Under the pieces are notes generated by a model that had not been told where the DNA came from, did not search any database, and was given only the letters and a program-made list of their open reading frames with translations. From the NCBI RefSeq assembly GCF_014466955.1, contig NZ_AP023396.1:2170001-2234000 (forward strand): DNA of 64,000 bases, read 5' to 3'. The DNA comes from Nocardia wallacei (GTDB lineage: Bacteria > Actinomycetota > Actinomycetes > Mycobacteriales > Mycobacteriaceae). The position numbers were made by a program, and so were the translations under genes. Position 1 is the stretch's first letter. Each line of letters opens with the position of its first letter. Shown here one piece after another: positions 63,639 to 64,000 of this stretch.

Positions 63639-64000
63639 ATGGAACCGTTCAAGGTACACAAGGGGATCGGCGTTCCGCTGCGGCGATCCAACGTCGACAC
63701 CGATCAGATCATCCCGGCGGTCTATCTGAAGCGCGTCACCCGAACGGGATTCGAGGACGGGCTGTTCTCGGCATGGCGGTCGGATCCGACCTTCATTTTG
63801 AACACCGAGCCCTACAACCGGGGATCTGTCCTGGTGGCGGGTCCGGATTTCGGCACCGGCTCCTCGCGCGAGCACGCCGTTTGGGCGCTGATGGACTACG
63901 GCTTCCGGGTGGTGATCTCGTCGCGCTTCGCGGACATCTTCCGGGGCAACGCCGGCAAGGGCGGCCTGGTGGCCGCTCGGATGTCACAACATGATGTCGA
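63639..64000 (+). CDS. leuD: 3-isopropylmalate dehydratase small subunit (3' partial)
   Basis: Starts [20 protein letters not shown] after GGAGGAG and runs off the window at about residue 120 of an expected 200. The swivel-domain motifs [13 protein letters not shown] and [20 protein letters not shown] are present. Works as a heterodimer with LeuC. The last bases are cut by the window edge. Confidence 0.96.
   Translation, partial: MEPFKVHKGIGVPLRRSNVDTDQIIPAVYLKRVTRTGFEDGLFSAWRSDPTFILNTEPYNRGSVLVAGPDFGTGSSREHAVWALMDYGFRVVISSRFADIFRGNAGKGGLVAARMSQHDV

Overview
The window looks like chromosomal DNA of a high-GC, mycolic-acid-containing actinobacterium, most likely Nocardia or a close relative. 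The evidence is the high GC, frequent GTG and TTG starts, ATGA/GTGA stop-start overlaps, many F420/PPOX and luciferase-like oxidoreductases, and above all the gene order. gatB, an LppZ-like lipoprotein, DoxX, a Cfp6-like protein, ilvB-ilvN-ilvC, then serA, leuB, an MFS transporter, an FAH hydrolase, gltX, tRNA-Gln, tRNA-Glu, a PPOX protein, an IclR regulator and leuC-leuD match, from memory, the Mycobacterium tuberculosis Rv3009c-Rv2987c neighbourhood in order and orientation.

Region by region. 0-14.2 kb is core: an ABC permease end, gatB, a glycosyltransferase, the LppZ-like protein, DoxX, ilvD (inserted relative to M. tuberculosis) and ilvBNC. ilvBNC is preceded by a clear attenuator, made of a 15-codon leader peptide rich in Ile/Leu/Val codons and an intrinsic terminator. 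14.2-51.3 kb is accessory DNA lying between ilvC and serA. 14.2-18.7 kb holds a SUKH protein, a double-hotdog thioesterase, a TetR/MpaB-like pair with two operator dyads, a small secreted protein and a PPOX protein. 18.7-27.5 kb is a lower-GC defence island: a decayed gene coupled to a C5 DNA methyltransferase, Vsr, an NgoMIV-type endonuclease, an HTH regulator, and a zinc-finger/HNH-like protein upstream of a translationally coupled ParB-like protein and SNF2-type ATPase. 27.6-38.6 kb is a mixed set of metabolic, membrane and secreted proteins. 38.7-47.7 kb is a myo-inositol-type catabolic cluster: a Gfo/Idh dehydrogenase and a LacI repressor divergent from IolE, a three-part ABC importer, IolC and IolD, with paired LacI operators. 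47.7-51.1 kb has a DHFR/RibD-like protein with an HxlR regulator, two cold-shock proteins flanking a 38-residue small ORF, and a phosphodiesterase. 51.3-64 kb returns to the core amino-acid and tRNA cluster and ends inside leuD.

How the genes work together. ilvB/N/C/D, leuB, leuC and leuD cover most of branched-chain amino-acid synthesis, and serA starts serine synthesis. gatB, gltX, tRNA-Gln and tRNA-Glu belong together functionally, because actinobacteria make Gln-tRNA by amidating Glu-tRNA(Gln). The iol cluster imports a cyclitol or sugar and carries out the first catabolic steps, but iolA and iolB are not present.

Three unusual tandem-repeat arrays (31, 33 and 40 nt units) lie at gene ends. 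The 40-nt array appears to derive from the 3' end of the adjacent Lrp-type gene. No transposase, integrase, CRISPR array or rRNA was seen.
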